This document shows, piece by piece, positions 30,777-38,661 of a stretch of DNA of 64,000 bases. The stretch's first letter is position 1, and the number at the start of each line of letters is the position of its first letter. A model generated the notes under the pieces. It saw only the letters and a program-made list of their open reading frames with translations, did no database searches and was not told where the DNA came from. Position numbers and translations under genes: made by a program. This stretch comes from Algoriphagus aquaeductus (GTDB taxonomy: Bacteria; Bacteroidota; Bacteroidia; Cytophagales; Cyclobacteriaceae): the NCBI RefSeq assembly GCF_003253485.1, contig NZ_QKTX01000014.1, forward strand, positions 62,001 to 126,000, written 5' to 3'.

Positions 30777-31688
30777 ATGGTCAACATCACGCCTAAGAGT
30801 AACACCCTCCGCAAAGCCATTGCGCAGGCCAAAGTTAAAGTCAGCCTGCCGGAAACAATCCAAGCGATTCAAAATAGAACTGTCCCCAAAGGTGATGTAC
30901 TCGAATGTGCCCGGGTCGCCGGACTTTTTGCAGCCAAGCGCACCTCGGATATGATTCCGGATTGCCATCCGCTTCCCGTGGAGTTTACCGCGATCAGCTA
31001 TGAGATGGGAGAGATGGACGTGACGATTTTCGTGGAAATCCACACCATCTACAAAACAGGCGTAGAGGTCGAGGCCATGCACGCCGCCTCGGTGGTAGCG
31101 CTGACGATGTATGATATGCTCAAGCCAATCGATAAAGGCGTGAGCATCGAGCAGATCAAACTCGTGGAGAAAAGGGGAGGGAAATCGGATCGCAACAAAG
31201 ACCTGGACCAGTCACTCCGGGCCTCTGTCATAGTCTGTTCGGATTCAATTTCGGCAGGAAAAAAAGAAGATAGGGCTGGATTGGTGATCAAATCCAAGTT
31301 GGAAAAAGTAGGTGTCCTCGTTCCGGTTTACCAGATTATCCCGGATGAAAAAGATCAGATTCAGCAAATCTGCCTGAAGCAGGTGGAGAATAAGATCGAT
31401 TTGGTGATTTTCACCGGCGGTACAGGACTTTCTCCTCGCGACGTGACTCCTGAGGCCTTGGAGGAGATTTTGGAACGAAGAATTCCCGGAATCGAAGAAG
31501 CCATCCGAAACTACGGGCAGCAGCGCACACCCTATGCCATGCTTTCCCGTTCGGTAGCGGGATTGATCGGGGATACCTTGGTTTTGGGACTTCCGGGTTC
31601 GACCAATGGCGCCTCGGAATCCATGGATGCCGTATTTCCAGCCATCCTTCACATTTTCAAAGTAATGGAAGGTGCGCGGCATGATTGA
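30777..31688 (+). CDS. MoaC-MogA/MoaB fusion, molybdenum cofactor synthesis
   Basis: A 303-residue fusion. Residues 1-150 are MoaC (cyclic pyranopterin phosphate synthase partner of MoaA), with DVLECARVAGLFAAKRTSD, DCHPLPVEF and VEVEAMHAASVVALTMYDM. Residues about 155-303 are MogA/MoaB (molybdopterin adenylyltransferase), with IVCSDSISAGKKEDRAG, VIFTGGTGLSPRDVTPEAL and VLGLPGSTNGASESMDA. One polypeptide thus supplies an early and a late step of the pathway. The ATG follows the previous stop codon without a gap. The MoaA, MoaD, MoaE and MoeA steps are not in the window. Confidence 0.92.
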   Translation: MVNITPKSNTLRKAIAQAKVKVSLPETIQAIQNRTVPKGDVLECARVAGLFAAKRTSDMIPDCHPLPVEFTAISYEMGEMDVTIFVEIHTIYKTGVEVEAMHAASVVALTMYDMLKPIDKGVSIEQIKLVEKRGGKSDRNKDLDQSLRASVIVCSDSISAGKKEDRAGLVIKSKLEKVGVLVPVYQIIPDEKDQIQQICLKQVENKIDLVIFTGGTGLSPRDVTPEALEEILERRIPGIEEAIRNYGQQRTPYAMLSRSVAGLIGDTLVLGLPGSTNGASESMDAVFPAILHIFKVMEGARHD

Positions 31689-31716
31689 GGGATTTCTTTC
31701 TTAATAGGAAAGGATG

Positions 31717-31753
31717 AAACCTGTCAAATGTGGGAATTTGACAGGTTTTTTTT
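31717..31753. terminator. Bidirectional terminator between the nitrate operon and narXL
   Basis: ACCTGTCAAAT, loop GTGGGA, ATTTGACAGGT then a T tract. The 11-bp perfect stem ends the ten-gene operon and can also end narL from the other side. Confidence 0.88.
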
Positions 31754-31757
31754 CGGA

Positions 31758-32438
31758 TTAGGAAGTTAAGGATCTTTTCAAATTAGGTTCATCGTCCACT
31801 TTTTTCAAAAGCTCTACCACATTGTTGACTTTGAGCTTTTTCATGATATTAAAACGGTGGGTCTCGATCGTTCGGATACTTTTTCCCAAGCTGTCTGCAA
31901 TTTCCTTGTTTCCGGTTCCCTCGTAGACGAGTTGTAGGATTTGCTTTTCTCTTTTCGTCAGATCGTAGGGATGCTCCTCTTCAGTGGTAGCTGCTTTTGA
32001 AGCAGGATTTTTTTTGTTCAAAAGAGAATTGACCAGGATGTTACTTACATCCCCTGAAAAATATTTCCCGCCCTGACTGACCGTTCGGATTGCTTTTAAA
32101 AATTCCTCCCGGCTACTATCCTTGAGCAGGTATCCGTCGGCGCCATTTTCTACTGCCTGTAAGATGTAATCTTCGTCCTGATGCATAGAGAGGATCAGAG
32201 AGCGGGTTTTCGAAGAGTAATTTTTCAGCTTGGAAGTGGCTTCCAGTCCGTTCATGTGGGGCATTCGGATATCAATGATCAGGAGGTCAGGCTGTTTTTC
32301 TTTGACTTCTTCCAGCGCTTCAATACCATCAGATGCTTCTCCGATGACCGTGATTTCTTTTTCGTTTTCCAACAGCATTTTGATGCCGTTTCTGACCACA
32401 ACATGATCATCTGCTAGTACGACTTGGATGGGCTGCAT
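31758..32438 (-). CDS. narL: NarL-family response regulator
   Basis: A 226-residue regulator. The receiver domain has the acidic pair at D10-D11, the phospho-acceptor D56 in LIIDIRMPHMNG and K106 in YLLKDSS. The C-terminal LuxR-type helix-turn-helix is visible in LTKREKQILQLVYEGTGNKEIADSL. It follows the sensor gene by 13 bp in the same direction. By pairing with a NarX-like sensor it is likely to respond to nitrate or nitrite and to control the assimilation and/or respiratory operons on both sides. The symbol reflects pairing and family, not a demonstrated orthology to E. coli NarL. Confidence 0.85.
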   Translation of the reverse strand: MQPIQVVLADDHVVVRNGIKMLLENEKEITVIGEASDGIEALEEVKEKQPDLLIIDIRMPHMNGLEATSKLKNYSSKTRSLILSMHQDEDYILQAVENGADGYLLKDSSREEFLKAIRTVSQGGKYFSGDVSNILVNSLLNKKNPASKAATTEEEHPYDLTKREKQILQLVYEGTGNKEIADSLGKSIRTIETHRFNIMKKLKVNNVVELLKKVDDEPNLKRSLTS

Positions 32439-32451
32439 AGGTTAGTTTGGA

Positions 32452-34227
32452 TTAATTCTGTTCGAGCGGAACTTCGATATGGATGGAAGTCCCTTTTCCG
32501 GGAGCAGTGTCCAGGCGGAAGGTGCCGTGAATATAATGGGTTCTTTCGCGAATATTAAACAGTCCGTTTCCTGAATCAATTTTTGGGTCTGCCGGCAGAT
32601 CCACATCGTCAAATCCTTTGCCGTCATCCCTGATTTCGAGGTGTAAAAATTGAGGGTTATGGGAAAGGAGTATTTGAATTTTGCTTGCCTCGGCGTATTT
32701 GGTGGCATTGTGCACCGCTTCTTGGACGATACGGTATAGATTGTTTTCTATTTTGGGCTCGAGTCGGGACATAAACCCGGTAAGATTTTCAAATTCGACC
32801 GGGGTGTGAGACATCTTGCTGACTTCTTGGGCAAGTTTGGCGAGTACGCTGGGTAGTCCATAGTCTGTTAGGGCCACGGGAGTCAAGTTGAAGGAGATTT
32901 TGCGGATTTCTTTGATGATGTTGTCCAGAAGTTCCTTGGAATAGGTTAGCCTGTTTTTTTCATGGGTTGATTTTACGGTATTGACACCATCGAGGCTGTA
33001 TTTCAAAGCGGTAAGGTGCTGTCCTATTCCGTCATGAAGTTCTCTTGAGATCCGTTGACGCTCCTCCTCTTGGCCTTCAAGGATTAATACAGAGCGGTAT
33101 TGCTGCTCTTTGAGTTTTTTCTCAAGCCGCTCCCGTTGGATTTCACGTGCTTTGGTTTTGGTTTCTTTTGCTTCTGTGATGTCAGTCCCAATAATTCGAA
33201 TAGCCTCCGTTTGGCCATTTTGATCCAGCGTTGGGATGAGATAAATTCTCAGCCAGATAAAATCTCCGGATTCATTGGTGAGTTTCAATGTGCCATTCCA
33301 GGGCTTCCCTTCCTTGAGAATTTCCTGAATCTTACCTAAAGTCCCTTCTTTGGGCAGTTGAGTTTTCAACCAGTCAAACAGGTTGGATGGGCGTTGGTCA
33401 TTCCACTCCATTGATAAGTCGATTTGCTCAGAAAACCAAGTGAAATTTCCCGAAGAATCAGTTTTTGCCAACAGCTGAAAGTCTTCGCTTTCTTGTCCAG
33501 CCAGAGCCAGTTCTACATAGGAGCGTTCCAGGGATTCATACATCGTTGACAGTTCCCTGGCTAGTTTTCGTGCTGTGATTTCTTTCTCTTTCAAGAGCGA
33601 AAGCTGATGTTGGATCAGCTTGGAGGAAGGCCAAAAAATAAAGGCCGCTTCGATTAATAGCAGAAAAAGTATGAGCCCGGAAAAAAATAGGGAGGTGTTT
33701 TTTAGGGTTCGCAATTTGAAACTTGATTTTTTATCCAAAGTCCCCACCACTGCATCCATGGCAGGAAGGAAGGCTTGCTCCGATTCAAGTAATTTCTCCA
33801 ATTGTAAGGAGTCAGTCGGGTTTTGAAGCAGATTCCGACTACTATTTAAGATGGATTCAAAAGATTCCCTGGTTCTTTCAAATAGCGGAGGTAGTTCGTG
33901 ATTGGGCTGCTCCCTGGATAAAGCTTCAAATTCCTTAGCTAGCCAATTTCCGTTTTTTTCAAAAAGTGAAATAGCTTGTGTCAGCCGGTCTTGATGGTCG
34001 GTGGAGGCACCTTCCTTTATAAGTAGCAGGGAAAGCTTGGTAATGCGTTGGCTGAGCATTCGCTGTCTTCCTGCCTCATTGATCATTCTTGAATCAGACT
34101 CCTGCCCTTGAATGTATTGCTGAAGGAGTACTTGGCCTATAACCAGGAGAAAAGCCAAAATACCGAGGGCTACTACGTATTTGCTTTTGAAATCTTCGTA
34201 TTCCTCACCTTTTTTTTGTGCTGGCAT
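32452..34227 (-). CDS. narX: NarX-like nitrate/nitrite sensor histidine kinase
   Basis: A 591-residue membrane kinase. After helix 1 (about residues 17-36) comes MINEAGRQRMLSQRI (48-62), which resembles the P-box that binds nitrate in NarX/NarQ sensors. A periplasmic helical domain, a second helix (about 178-200), a PAS domain (about 255-350) and a HisKA_3 domain follow, with the phospho-acceptor in ISRELHDGIGQHL. The ATPase domain has RIVQEAVHNATKYAE and GNGLFNIRERTHY. It starts 28 bp after the end of nirD, so it may be expressed from the nirB promoter as well as its own. Confidence 0.85.
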   Translation of the reverse strand: MPAQKKGEEYEDFKSKYVVALGILAFLLVIGQVLLQQYIQGQESDSRMINEAGRQRMLSQRITKLSLLLIKEGASTDHQDRLTQAISLFEKNGNWLAKEFEALSREQPNHELPPLFERTRESFESILNSSRNLLQNPTDSLQLEKLLESEQAFLPAMDAVVGTLDKKSSFKLRTLKNTSLFFSGLILFLLLIEAAFIFWPSSKLIQHQLSLLKEKEITARKLARELSTMYESLERSYVELALAGQESEDFQLLAKTDSSGNFTWFSEQIDLSMEWNDQRPSNLFDWLKTQLPKEGTLGKIQEILKEGKPWNGTLKLTNESGDFIWLRIYLIPTLDQNGQTEAIRIIGTDITEAKETKTKAREIQRERLEKKLKEQQYRSVLILEGQEEERQRISRELHDGIGQHLTALKYSLDGVNTVKSTHEKNRLTYSKELLDNIIKEIRKISFNLTPVALTDYGLPSVLAKLAQEVSKMSHTPVEFENLTGFMSRLEPKIENNLYRIVQEAVHNATKYAEASKIQILLSHNPQFLHLEIRDDGKGFDDVDLPADPKIDSGNGLFNIRERTHYIHGTFRLDTAPGKGTSIHIEVPLEQN

Positions 34228-34246
34228 CTTCTGTTTTATTCAATTC

Positions 34247-34266
34247 ACGTAATACTACGTAATATT
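34247..34266. promoter_or_regulatory. Direct repeat ACGTAATACT/ACGTAATATT ahead of narX
   Basis: Two 10-bp repeats with period 10, one helical turn, 20-39 bp upstream of the narX ATG. They overlap the nirD stop codon. The same arrangement in the same orientation relative to the gene occurs upstream of nirB (37244) and narK (45033). Possible operator for the local regulator. Confidence 0.45.
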
Positions 34267-34665
34267 TTCTGCTTTCTCAGACTGACTTGTCTCGAAGGGA
34301 AGTCCGATATAGAGGTATTCCCCTTCGATTTTTGTAGGATAGGTGGTGATGTGACAATCGTCTCCATTGAGATTTTTACCGTCTTTTAGAGAAAAGGTCT
34401 TTTTGTGAAATGGGCAGGCAACTTTCGGTTCTTCCCCGCATGAACCCAACAGCCCTCTCGCAAGCACCATTTGCATCCGGTGCGGACAGAGATTTTGGCA
34501 CGCGTACCATTCTCCCGACTGTGAAAAATTGAATACTGCAATCTGTTGGTCTAGGTATTTGATACAAGCTCCCGAGTCAATGGGGAAAGCATGGATCGGT
34601 GCAGCTTTAAACCAAAAGATGGTTTCTCGTTCCATAAAGGGCGATGCGTTTTGAGAGGTTGTCAT
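34255..34665 (-). CDS. nirD: Nitrite reductase small subunit, Rieske-type
   Basis: A 136-residue NirD-like protein. The ATG at 34665 is chosen because the longer frame would overlap nirB. The Rieske ligands are intact in CQNLCPHRM and VACPFHKKTF, so it should bind a [2Fe-2S] cluster, unlike E. coli NirD, which has lost these residues. It completes the NADH-dependent assimilatory nitrite reductase with NirB, encoded 11 bp upstream. The last codons overlap the repeat element in front of narX. Confidence 0.85.
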   Translation of the reverse strand: MTTSQNASPFMERETIFWFKAAPIHAFPIDSGACIKYLDQQIAVFNFSQSGEWYACQNLCPHRMQMVLARGLLGSCGEEPKVACPFHKKTFSLKDGKNLNGDDCHITTYPTKIEGEYLYIGLPFETSQSEKAENIT

Positions 34666-34676
34666 ATGAATTGATT

Positions 34677-37169
34677 TTAGACCCAATTGGAGGGTATTTT
34701 TTGTCCCCGGAGTGGTTCGAACTGAAGAGAGGAATCCGGCTCCTCTGTATTGATAAATGGTTTGAATCTTGCCCGTAGTTGTGGATTTTCGACCACTTCT
34801 TTCCACTCACAGGAGTAGGTATTTACCAGGAATTCCATCTCTCGCTCCAGCTCTTCTCCAAGTCCCAGAGAATCATCGATGACCACTTCTCTTAGATGGT
34901 CGATTCCCCCCTCCAGCTTGTTGAGCCAAGTAGCAGTTCGGGTGAGTGGATCAGCTGTTTTGATGTAGTACATAAGAAATCGGTCAATGTATTGGATGCA
35001 GGTCTTGGAGTCCAGATCGGTGGCAAAAAGCAAGGCATGTTGAGGCTTGGAGCCTCCATTGCCACAGACGTAAAGGTTCCAGCCTTTTTCGGTAGCGATG
35101 ATGCCAAAGTCTTTACTTTGTGCTTCAGCACATTCACGGATACAGCCGCTGACCGCTCCTTTGATCTTATGGGGTGCCCGAAGTCCCTTGTATCGATTCT
35201 CGATTTCTATGGCAAATGACACTGAATCCTGTACGCCAAAGCGGCACCATGTCGATCCTACGCAACTTTTTACCGTTCGGAGTGATTTGCCATAGGCATG
35301 TCCGCTTTCGAACCCTGCTGCGATTAATTCTTCCCAAATATCCGGCAGCTGATCCACTCTGGCTCCAAAAAGGTCGATCCGCTGTCCTCCTGTGATTTTG
35401 GTGTAGAGCTGATACTTCGCGGCCACCTGCCCGATCACGATGAGTTTTTCAGGCGTGATTTCCCCGCCTGCAATGCGTGGCACCACAGAATAGGAGCCGC
35501 CTTTTTGGATATTGGCCAAGTAGCGGTCGTTGGTGTCCTGGATGTGTTGATGCTTGACAATCGGTTCGTTCCAGGTGCTGGCGAGAAGTGACGCCACTAC
35601 TGGCTTACAGATTTCGCAACCCTGTCCGCTGCCAAATTCATTGATCAAAGCACGAAACGTTTTGATTTCTTTGATTTTTATCAAATCCAAAAGCTCCTGT
35701 CTCGTGTATGAAAAATGCTCGCAAAGCGTGGTTTTAACCGCTTTTCCGAGTTTTTTAAGTTCAGAATTAAGCAAGTCATTCACCATTGGGAGGCATCCTC
35801 CACAACCAGTTCCTGCTTTGGTGCATTCCTTTAGGGAGCTGATATTCTGATTTCCTTCCTGTACTGCCTGACAAAGATGGAGCTTAGTGATATTCTCGCA
35901 GGCACAGACTTGTGCAGAGTCAGGAAGTGCGTCTATTCCAAAACCCTGAGCACTCTTTCCTCCTCGGTTGCCCAAGATCAAATCTTCTGGCTCGGGAGGC
36001 AATGCCATGTGGTTTTGGAAGAATTGGTGCAGCATTCCGTACTGAGAGGTGTCTCCAACCAATATTCCCCCGAGCAATCTCTTGCCATCGGCACTGATGT
36101 TGACTCGTTTGTAGATGCCTTTGGTTTTGTTTTTATACAAGATGGGTTTTGACCCCGGAGTTTCTCCCAAAGCGTCTCCAAAGCTTCCGACTTCCACTTC
36201 GATCAGCTTGAGTTTGGTGGACATGTCAAATCCTTCAAAAGGCTTTACCTCTTTGCCGATGAGTTGATTGACCACCTGAGTGGCCATTTCATAGCCCGGG
36301 GCCACCAATCCATAGATGAGACCACGGTGAGAGGCTGCTTCTCCGATAACGTAGATATTGGGGTCAGACGTTTTCAAATGATCATCTACCACAATCCCTC
36401 CCCGGGGAGCTACTGCCAATCCTGTTTTGCGTGCCAGTTCGTCCCGGGGCTTGATGCCTGCCGAAATTATCAACATATCCACCTCGAGAAAGCTCCCGTC
36501 CGTAAACTGAAGTCCCTTGAGCTTCCCGTTTCCCAGTATTTCGGAGGTGGTTTTTTGAAGGTGGATTTGAATTCCCAATTCCTCCATTTTGGTTTTGAGC
36601 AAGAGTGCTCCTTGGTCGTCGAGTTGCCTGGCCATTAGCCTCGGGGCAAATTCTACCACATGGGTTTGTAAGCCTAAGTCCAATGCTGCTTTTGCTGCCT
36701 CTAATCCTAGCAAGCCTCCTCCAAGAATTGCGGCAGATTTGCAATGGGATGCATAGCTTTTTAAGGCTTCCAGGTCTTCCAAAGTCCGATAGACAAAGAC
36801 TCCTTTTTTTTCTACTCCGGTGATCGCAGGGACAAAAGCTGACGAACCTGTGGCCAAAACTAAGTAGTCATACTGGTGCTTATTTCCCAGATGGTCGATC
36901 ACAACCTGCAGATTTCTATTTATCTGAACAATCAGTGTGTTAGTAAGGAGCTCGATGGACCTGTTTTCATACCATTCCCGAGGGGCAAGCAGAAGCTCGT
37001 CTTTGGCTTTTCCTTCGAAAAAAGAGCTCAAGTGCACTCGGTCATAAGCCGGCCATTGCTCTTCCCCAAACACCTGAATTTCAAAGTTTTTTTCCTGATC
37101 GGCCTGGTGGAGCTTTTCGCAAAACTTGAATCCCACCATACCATTTCCTACCACAATGATCTTTTTCAT
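34677..37169 (-). CDS. nirB: Nitrite reductase [NAD(P)H] large subunit
   Basis: An 830-residue siroheme enzyme. The start at 37169 (MKKIIVVGNGMVGFKF) gives the FAD-binding motif at once; in-frame ATGs 12 and 69 bp upstream are less likely. Domains in order: FAD/NAD(P)H reductase (about 1-400, with a second GGGLLGLEAA motif), a Bfd-type [2Fe-2S] domain (VCACENITK...GTGCGGC), a second Bfd-like segment, and the siroheme-[4Fe-4S] domain with C-x5-C (CVGSTWC) and C-x3-C (CIREC). It reduces nitrite to ammonium in the cytoplasm. It heads nirB-nirD-narX-narL and diverges from siroheme gene cobA. Confidence 0.92.
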   Translation of the reverse strand: MKKIIVVGNGMVGFKFCEKLHQADQEKNFEIQVFGEEQWPAYDRVHLSSFFEGKAKDELLLAPREWYENRSIELLTNTLIVQINRNLQVVIDHLGNKHQYDYLVLATGSSAFVPAITGVEKKGVFVYRTLEDLEALKSYASHCKSAAILGGGLLGLEAAKAALDLGLQTHVVEFAPRLMARQLDDQGALLLKTKMEELGIQIHLQKTTSEILGNGKLKGLQFTDGSFLEVDMLIISAGIKPRDELARKTGLAVAPRGGIVVDDHLKTSDPNIYVIGEAASHRGLIYGLVAPGYEMATQVVNQLIGKEVKPFEGFDMSTKLKLIEVEVGSFGDALGETPGSKPILYKNKTKGIYKRVNISADGKRLLGGILVGDTSQYGMLHQFFQNHMALPPEPEDLILGNRGGKSAQGFGIDALPDSAQVCACENITKLHLCQAVQEGNQNISSLKECTKAGTGCGGCLPMVNDLLNSELKKLGKAVKTTLCEHFSYTRQELLDLIKIKEIKTFRALINEFGSGQGCEICKPVVASLLASTWNEPIVKHQHIQDTNDRYLANIQKGGSYSVVPRIAGGEITPEKLIVIGQVAAKYQLYTKITGGQRIDLFGARVDQLPDIWEELIAAGFESGHAYGKSLRTVKSCVGSTWCRFGVQDSVSFAIEIENRYKGLRAPHKIKGAVSGCIRECAEAQSKDFGIIATEKGWNLYVCGNGGSKPQHALLFATDLDSKTCIQYIDRFLMYYIKTADPLTRTATWLNKLEGGIDHLREVVIDDSLGLGEELEREMEFLVNTYSCEWKEVVENPQLRARFKPFINTEEPDSSLQFEPLRGQKIPSNWV

Positions 37170-37216
37170 ATTTCCGCCCATGTAATTGATGTCCTTGTTT
37201 CGAAAAGTTTGCTGAA

Positions 37217-37263
37217 CAAAATTAAAATTATTATTCAAAAAGCAAGTAAAAATACTTAAAAAT
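37217..37263 (-). promoter_or_regulatory. nirB promoter with helical-turn repeat
   Basis: On the minus strand TTG (37243-37245), 18 bp, TAATTTTG (37217-37224), an exact TAnnTTTG match. Immediately upstream and overlapping the -33 element is the repeat AAGTAAAAAT/ACTTAAAAAT (37244-37263, plus-strand text). The narK promoter has the same CAAGTAAAAATAC text at the corresponding place. Confidence 0.5.
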
Positions 37264-37291
37264 ATTATTTTTGATTTTCTTAATACTACGT

Positions 37292-38065
37292 ATGAATACT
37301 CAAGCTAAGCTCACTTTACTGGGTGCTGGTCCAGGGGACCCCGAGTTGATCAGTCTTAAAGGAATCAAGGCACTTCAGACTGCGGATGTGATATTGTATG
37401 ATGCTTTGGTCAATGAACAGCTACTTGACTGGGCACCTGCACACTGTCTGAGAATCTTTGTCGGTAAACGGGCGGGCAGGCATGAAAAGCAGCAGGAGGA
37501 GATCAATCGGATGATTGTAGGTTACGCGCAGGCGATGGGGCACGTGGTCCGGTTGAAAGGAGGCGATCCTTTTGTGTTTGGACGCGGGGCTGAGGAAAGG
37601 GATTTTGCCAAAGCCTATGGTATCAAGGTGGAGTATATTCCCGGAATTAGCAGCAGTATTGCTGTGCCGGGTTTGGCAGATATACCCTTGACCCAACGTG
37701 GTATGAGCGAAAGTTTTACCGTTGTGACCGGTACTTTACGAAATGGAGAAATCTCCCCGGATCTCAAACATGCTGCCTCTGGTCAATCTACACTGGTGAT
37801 TCTAATGGGGTTAAAGAAGCTGGACAAAATCGTTGAAATCGTCGGAAAATCGAGAGGAGGCAGCGAAGGGATCGCGTTGATTCAACAAGGTTCTACTTCA
37901 GGTCAGCGGGTCTTGGTAGGCAACTTGGGAAACATCGTTTCCCTCCAGCATTCTGCACAAATTCAGTCTCCTGTGCTGATCATTATTGGTTCTGTGGTCA
38001 GAAATCGTCACTTTGAGCAGCAAATCTGGGAAGATTTCAGCCATTTTATTTATGCACAAGTTTAG
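37292..38065 (+). CDS. cobA: Uroporphyrinogen-III C-methyltransferase
   Basis: A 257-residue SAM-dependent methyltransferase. The ATG at 37292 precedes the signature LLGAGPGDPELISLKGIKAL; an in-frame start 21 bp upstream is possible. Other conserved blocks are RLKGGDPFVFGRGAEE and the GISSSIAVPGLADIPLTQRG segment. It makes precorrin-2, the first step toward siroheme, the cofactor of NirB. It is divergent from nirB across a 122-bp regulatory gap, so cofactor and enzyme can be co-controlled. No CysG-type dehydrogenase/ferrochelatase domain is fused. Confidence 0.92.
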   Translation: MNTQAKLTLLGAGPGDPELISLKGIKALQTADVILYDALVNEQLLDWAPAHCLRIFVGKRAGRHEKQQEEINRMIVGYAQAMGHVVRLKGGDPFVFGRGAEERDFAKAYGIKVEYIPGISSSIAVPGLADIPLTQRGMSESFTVVTGTLRNGEISPDLKHAASGQSTLVILMGLKKLDKIVEIVGKSRGGSEGIALIQQGSTSGQRVLVGNLGNIVSLQHSAQIQSPVLIIIGSVVRNRHFEQQIWEDFSHFIYAQV

Positions 38066-38079
38066 CCCTTTCCCATCTC

Positions 38080-38658
38080 ATGAATCGATTTGAATCGGTC
38101 ATTGCCGATATAGATAATGAAAACGCTCAGGATCCCAATCTAAATTCTGAAGGTCAACCTGAGGGATTGGTGTATGGAGTTCGGATGAGTGCTCAGCTGG
38201 ATGAATTTTTACCAGAGGCAAGTGAATACCTGAAAATTGCCGCCCGAGCACAGCACCTTCGCCGATGGGAAATCCCCAGGGAAGCCTATCCTTTGGATCG
38301 AAAAGGCTATCTGACTTGGAGAACTGAACTCAAGCGATTCCATGCCAAACTCGCCGGAAAGCTCATGGAGAAGTACGGGTATTCCGAATTGGAAGTACAG
38401 CAGGTAGGGAATCTGATTTTGAAGAAGAATCTAAAAACCAATGCTGATTCTCAGACTTTAGAAGACGTGGTTTGCTTGGTTTTTTTGACGTATTACTTGG
38501 GGGATTTTGTGAATAAACATGCGGGTGAGCGGGAAAAGATCCTGTCAATTCTTCAAAAGACTTGGACGAAAATGTCTGAAAAAGCCCATCAAAAAGCCTT
38601 AGCGATTGCTTTTGAGCCCAAGATCAGGGCCCTGATTGCGGATGCCTTGGGTGCTTGA
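38080..38658 (+). CDS. DUF4202 protein
   Basis: A 192-residue protein with the DUF4202 text AARAQHLRRWEIPREAYPLDR and LEDVVCLVFLTYYL. Members are common beside nitrite reductase and siroheme genes, and are sometimes misnamed glutamyl-tRNA synthetase. Conserved His/Arg residues suggest an all-helical fold, possibly HD-like. It starts 14 bp after cobA and ends 3 bp before the end of the convergent rubredoxin gene. The biochemical function is unknown; the context suggests a part in nitrite or siroheme handling. Confidence 0.8.
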   Translation: MNRFESVIADIDNENAQDPNLNSEGQPEGLVYGVRMSAQLDEFLPEASEYLKIAARAQHLRRWEIPREAYPLDRKGYLTWRTELKRFHAKLAGKLMEKYGYSELEVQQVGNLILKKNLKTNADSQTLEDVVCLVFLTYYLGDFVNKHAGEREKILSILQKTWTKMSEKAHQKALAIAFEPKIRALIADALGA

Positions 38659-38661
38659 TGC

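Noticed and set aside
38080..38658. Glutamyl-tRNA synthetase
   Set aside because: Such names circulate for DUF4202 proteins, but no synthetase signature motifs are present.
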